A DNA stretch of 36,036 bases from OAS926 sp035503715 (GTDB lineage: Bacteria; Pseudomonadota; Alphaproteobacteria; Rhizobiales; Rhizobiaceae). The translations under genes and the position numbers were made by a program. Under the pieces are notes generated by a model. The model did not search any database. It had not been told where the DNA came from and saw only the letters and a list, made by a program, of their open reading frames with translations. Positions within the stretch are counted from its first letter, which is position 1. Each line of letters opens with the position of its first letter. Of the stretch, positions 33,631-36,036 are shown piece after piece. Where the stretch lies: contig DATJTE010000151.1 in the NCBI GenBank assembly GCA_035503715.1, positions 1 to 36,036 of the forward strand, given 5' to 3'.

Positions 33631-33774
33631 TCGCTGCGCCATAAGCACACGAGCCAAGCCAAAGCTGGAGATCGGCTTTAATCAGCCAATCTGGTTAGTT
33701 TTCAGACGATGCTTTTGTCAGGGTCTGGCAGCAATCCTTCCGAATCTATGCACCCTCCCTGAGCAGGCGACATT

Positions 33775-33796
33775 CCGCCGCCTAATCAGGCGGCGG
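33775..33796. repeat. Perfect 9-bp hairpin
   Basis: CCGCCGCCT, loop AATC, AGGCGGCGG. It has no U-run on either strand, so it is not a simple terminator. Confidence 0.6.
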
Positions 33797-33849
33797 CAAT
33801 GGGTTGGAGCCTGGCAGTCGAGAAAAACGGCGCTGAAGCGCGACCGATC

Positions 33850-33958
33850 TCCCTCTTGCGAGGGATAAGGCAAGTCGCACCTGACCGCGCACCAACGACA
33901 ATCTCCGCACATCTTGCGGAGAATAAGGGACCTATTCTTCGCAAGATATGCGGAGATT
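33850..33958. repeat. Cluster of related hairpins with ATAAGG tails, including a 26-bp inverted repeat
   Basis: Unit 1: TCCCTC, TTGC, GAGGGA (33850-33865) followed by TAAGGC. Unit 2: TCTCCGCA, five bases, TGCGGAGA followed by ATAAGGGA. Unit 3: TCTTCGCA, five bases, TGCGGAGA followed by TTAAGGGA. Units 2 and 3 are also mirror images of each other: 33900-33925 and 33933-33958 form a 26-bp inverted repeat with two mismatches and a 7-base centre. They could be recombinase binding sites, a miniature element or a folded RNA; nothing coding accompanies them. Confidence 0.65.
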
Positions 33959-34085
33959 AAGGGAGCCAATGTCCGCACGCTCGACTTCTGTCAGCAGGTG
34001 TCAGGAATATTTTCCCCGAATCTGTCCACGCCCCTGCCGGCTCGCCCGATAATGCCCCCGCCTGCGCGAGAGAAAGGAGGCGGCG

Positions 34086-34790
34086 ATGGATTGGAACGTG
34101 GTGGTCACGAAGAACCGGGAGATGCTCGTCGGCATCCTCGCCGCGCTGGTCGCCATGGCCGGTCTCTCCGAGACCCGCACACATCTGCCGCGCCATATCC
34201 ACCGCGCGGTGCTGCGACTGCTGAGGCCCGCCGAGTCCGCTGCGCGGCGGCTGATCATCATCGCCGCGCGGGGTTTGGTCGTGACTTTACCGAAGCCCCG
34301 ACCGCCGCGGCCCAAGCCGAAAACCTCCTTCGTGAAGAAGGGCAGCACCCGCTCCGGCATCGTTTTGCCCCGCGGCATGACCGAAGCGCAGTTCCGCGCG
34401 CTGATGACAGGCGGCGACGTTAAAGCGCCAACGAAGTCGGGCTTTCGCCGTCTGCCGCTCGCCGATCCGCTAAGCAGATTCCGCCGGCGGCGCCGGTACC
34501 GCCCGGCGCCCGCAGTCAGGCCGTTCGAATATTACGAGCCGCTCGATGCGACACGCCTTGGCTTCCGCCTTCAGGCGGTCGGTGACGTGCTCGACAATCT
34601 GCCCGTCTACGCTCAGCGCTTCGCCCGCTGGAAGGCCCGCCGCGCTGCCGGCTGCATCCGGCGTTCCTCGCCGCTGAAACCCGGCCGAGCGCCCGGCAGT
34701 TTGAAGAAACCAAAGCATGAGGTGCACGATTTGCTGGCCGACCTCCAGCACTTCGCGTGGCTGTCGCTGCAAGGCCACGACACATCCTGA
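34086..34790 (+). CDS. Unrecognised basic protein with one N-terminal hydrophobic segment
   Basis: A 234-residue protein. A hydrophobic segment near residues 12-27 (EMLVGILAALVAMAGL) is followed by a basic region HLPRHIHRAVLRLLRPAESA, a second hydrophobic patch LIIIAARGLVVTLP, a Pro/Lys-rich linker (KPRPPRPKPK), a run of arginines (FRRRRRYR) and a C-terminal part with YEPLDATRLGFRLQAVGDVL and KHEVHDLLADLQHFAWLSLQ. Codon use is strongly GC3 as in neighbours and the ribosome binding site AAAGGAGG (34073-34080) is excellent, so it is a real gene. I do not know the family. It stands alone between two palindrome-rich stretches. Confidence 0.75.
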   Translation: MDWNVVVTKNREMLVGILAALVAMAGLSETRTHLPRHIHRAVLRLLRPAESAARRLIIIAARGLVVTLPKPRPPRPKPKTSFVKKGSTRSGIVLPRGMTEAQFRALMTGGDVKAPTKSGFRRLPLADPLSRFRRRRRYRPAPAVRPFEYYEPLDATRLGFRLQAVGDVLDNLPVYAQRFARWKARRAAGCIRRSSPLKPGRAPGSLKKPKHEVHDLLADLQHFAWLSLQGHDTS

Positions 34791-35092
34791 TGAGCCGCCT
34801 AACGGAAACCTGGAGGCATCATTCGCCACCGCGAAAGTTCGCGCCGTGGCAACGATCGTGCACGCCCCCTCACCTCCGGCGGCTTTGCCGCCGCGTTCGG
34901 GCTTCGCCGTGCCACCTCTCCCCCACATTCGTGGGGGCGAGGAGTGGCGCCAAGTTCGCGGCCGGCTCTCCTCTCCCCCGGGCAGGGGGAGAGGTGGCAC
35001 CGCGGAGCGGTGACGGTGAGGGGGTGCTTGCGCCCTTTCGCAAGCTACGCAAAACTACTGAACACAGCGTCTTGGGAGGGAACGCGGCCGCT
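34791..35092. other. 302-base gene-poor region holding a palindromic element
   Basis: No plausible gene is seen. It is largely made up of the inverted-repeat element at 34865-35024. GGGAGGG at 35074-35080 is the ribosome binding site of the ATP-grasp gene. Confidence 0.6.
34865..35024. repeat. Rhizobial-type intergenic palindromic element (about 160 bases)
   Basis: Outer arms CCCCCTCACC (34865-34874) and GGTGAGGGGG (35015-35024) pair perfectly; inner arms GTGCCACCTCTCCCCC (34909-34924) and GGGGGAGAGGTGGCAC (34985-35000) pair perfectly over 16 bases. Between and inside the arms are smaller hairpins: CCCCCAC/GTGGGGG, CTCCCCC/GGGGGAG and CACCGC/GCGGTG. Elements of this look are repeated many times in genomes of this order. 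Confidence 0.8.
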
Positions 35093-36036
35093 ATGAATTT
35101 CGTCTTCTTCTCACCGCACTTTCCCACCAACAGCGCGGATTTCTGCGATCGCCTCATGGCGGCCGGCGCGCGGGTGCTCGGCATCGGCGACGCGCCCTAT
35201 GACGCGCTGCCGCCAAAACTTCGCGCCGCACTTCGCGAATATTACCGGGTCGACGACATGGAGAACCAGGATATGGTGCTCCGCGCGCTCGGCCATTTCA
35301 CCCATCAATGGGGCAAGATCGATCGCTTCGAGTCGCTCAACGAGCACTGGCTGGAGCTCGAGGCGCAGATGCGCACCGACTTCAATATCTTTGGCACCAA
35401 GCTCGATTTTGTCCGCAACCTGAAATCCAAGTCGCGCATGCGCGCTTTTTTCCGCAAGAGCGGCGTCGCCACCGTGCCCGAGCACAAAGTGTCGGAACGG
35501 TCGGAGGTGCTCAACTTCCTCTCGCGGGTTGGCTACCCGGTCGTGGTGAAGCCGGATTCCGGGGCGGGTGCTGCCATGACCTACCGGCTGAACAATGAGG
35601 CCGACCTCGACAATTTCTTCGCCACAAAACCCGCCGACGTCAGCTTCGTCATGCAGGATTTCGTCGACGGCCTCGTCGTCACCTATGACGGCGTCGTCGA
35701 TCGTGAGGGCAAGGTCGTGTTCGCCTCGTCGACGCGCTACGACCAGTCCGTGATGGAGATCGTCAATCGCGACGGTCACATGTCCTATTTCACCGCGCCG
35801 GTGATCGAGCCGGCGGTCGAAGAGGCGGGCCGGCGTATTCTCGAAGCCTTTGAGACGCGCGAGCGGTTCTTCCACATCGAGCTGTTCGAGACGATCGCTG
35901 ACAAGAAGATCATTGCGCTGGAGGTGAACATGCGCCCGCCGGGCGCCTGGATCACCGACGCCATGAATTTCGCCTATGACACTGATGTCTATAAGCTTTG
36001 GGCCGACATGGTGGTGAAAGGCGCGGCGGACGGGCC
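35093..36036 (+). CDS. ATP-grasp domain protein (3' end cut by window)
   Basis: The frame stays open from ATG 35093 to the end of the window (314 codons). The N-terminal domain MNFVFFSPHFPTNSADFCDR is followed by KSKSRMRAFFRKSGVATVPE, the ATP-binding strand YPVVVKPDSGAGAAMTY (lysine of the ATP-grasp fold), then VMQDFVDGLVVTYDGVVDRE and FFHIELFETIADKKIIALEV with EVNMRPPG, the metal-binding Glu/Asn of ATP-grasp ligases. It would join a carboxylate to an amine or thiol using ATP; the substrates are unknown. GGGAGGG lies 12 bases upstream. The C-terminus is outside the window. Confidence 0.88.
   Translation, partial: MNFVFFSPHFPTNSADFCDRLMAAGARVLGIGDAPYDALPPKLRAALREYYRVDDMENQDMVLRALGHFTHQWGKIDRFESLNEHWLELEAQMRTDFNIFGTKLDFVRNLKSKSRMRAFFRKSGVATVPEHKVSERSEVLNFLSRVGYPVVVKPDSGAGAAMTYRLNNEADLDNFFATKPADVSFVMQDFVDGLVVTYDGVVDREGKVVFASSTRYDQSVMEIVNRDGHMSYFTAPVIEPAVEEAGRRILEAFETRERFFHIELFETIADKKIIALEVNMRPPGAWITDAMNFAYDTDVYKLWADMVVKGAADG

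Larger units (their letters stand above)
33622..34085. other. 464-base gene-poor region with several hairpins
   Basis: No frame here shows convincing coding. The first part carries the ArsR promoter; the rest holds four or more palindromes (33775-33796, 33830-33841, 33850-33865, 33900-33958) and ends with the strong ribosome binding site of the next gene (AAAGGAGG, 34073-34080). Confidence 0.6.

Noticed and set aside
33850..33958. CRISPR-like repeat array
   Set aside because: Only three units of unequal length, internally palindromic, with no regular spacers and no cas genes.

Overview
This GC-rich window reads as ordinary chromosome of an alphaproteobacterium of the Hyphomicrobiales (Rhizobiales), most like the Phyllobacteriaceae/Mesorhizobium side of that order. 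The reasons are the split F-type ATP synthase (an atpHAGDC operon with no F0 genes, next to priA), the order obgE-proB-proA-nadD / rsfS-rlmH-envC-ctpA-deacetylase-rppH, the N-terminally extended AtpD, an L21 protein with a long Lys/Ala-rich plus helix-hairpin-helix tail, and rhizobial-style intergenic palindromes. This is inference from gene content; no database search was possible.

Layout. 1-4.7 kb: the end of priA, then a small accessory group (AraC-type regulator, VOC protein, DoxX protein, a methyltransferase on the opposite strand, a small membrane protein). 4.9-10.2 kb: atpH-atpA-atpG-atpD-[small membrane ORF]-atpC, closed by a strong rho-independent terminator. 10.3-11.3 kb: exported DUF3887+M23 peptidase. 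11.3-16.8 kb (minus strand): rsfS-rlmH-envC-like-ctpA-divergent polysaccharide deacetylase-rppH, i.e. ribosome silencing and modification, cell-wall remodelling and RNA 5'-end processing. 17.0-19.2 kb: a MscS channel and an MFS transporter, convergent, inserted between rsfS and nadD. 19.3-23.4 kb (minus): obgE-proB-proA-nadD, tightly packed. 23.5-26.9 kb (minus): OsmC protein plus a complete TRAP transporter (DctP, DctQ, DctM). 27.1-29.7 kb (plus): an endonuclease/exonuclease/phosphatase-fold protein and an exported eight-blade WD40 protein. 29.7-31.6 kb (minus): rplU-rpmA, terminator, GNAT acetyltransferase, with a structured rplU leader. 31.7-33.6 kb: methyltransferase (plus) facing MAPEG, SRPBCC and ArsR genes (minus). 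33.6-35.1 kb: two non-coding palindrome-rich stretches around one unrecognised basic protein. 35.1 kb to the end: a 5' fragment of an ATP-grasp enzyme.

The backbone is housekeeping. The least ordinary observations are the small hydrophobic ORF placed between atpD and atpC and coupled to atpC; the cluster of hairpins at 33.77-33.96 kb, including a 26-bp imperfect inverted repeat; an ArsR gene that looks leaderless with an operator-like palindrome on its start codon; the structured rplU leader; and two EcfG-like (general stress response) promoter candidates in front of the M23 peptidase and the MscS channel. I saw no phage, CRISPR array, tRNA, rRNA or intact insertion sequence. I found no convincing evidence of a wholly new multi-gene system.
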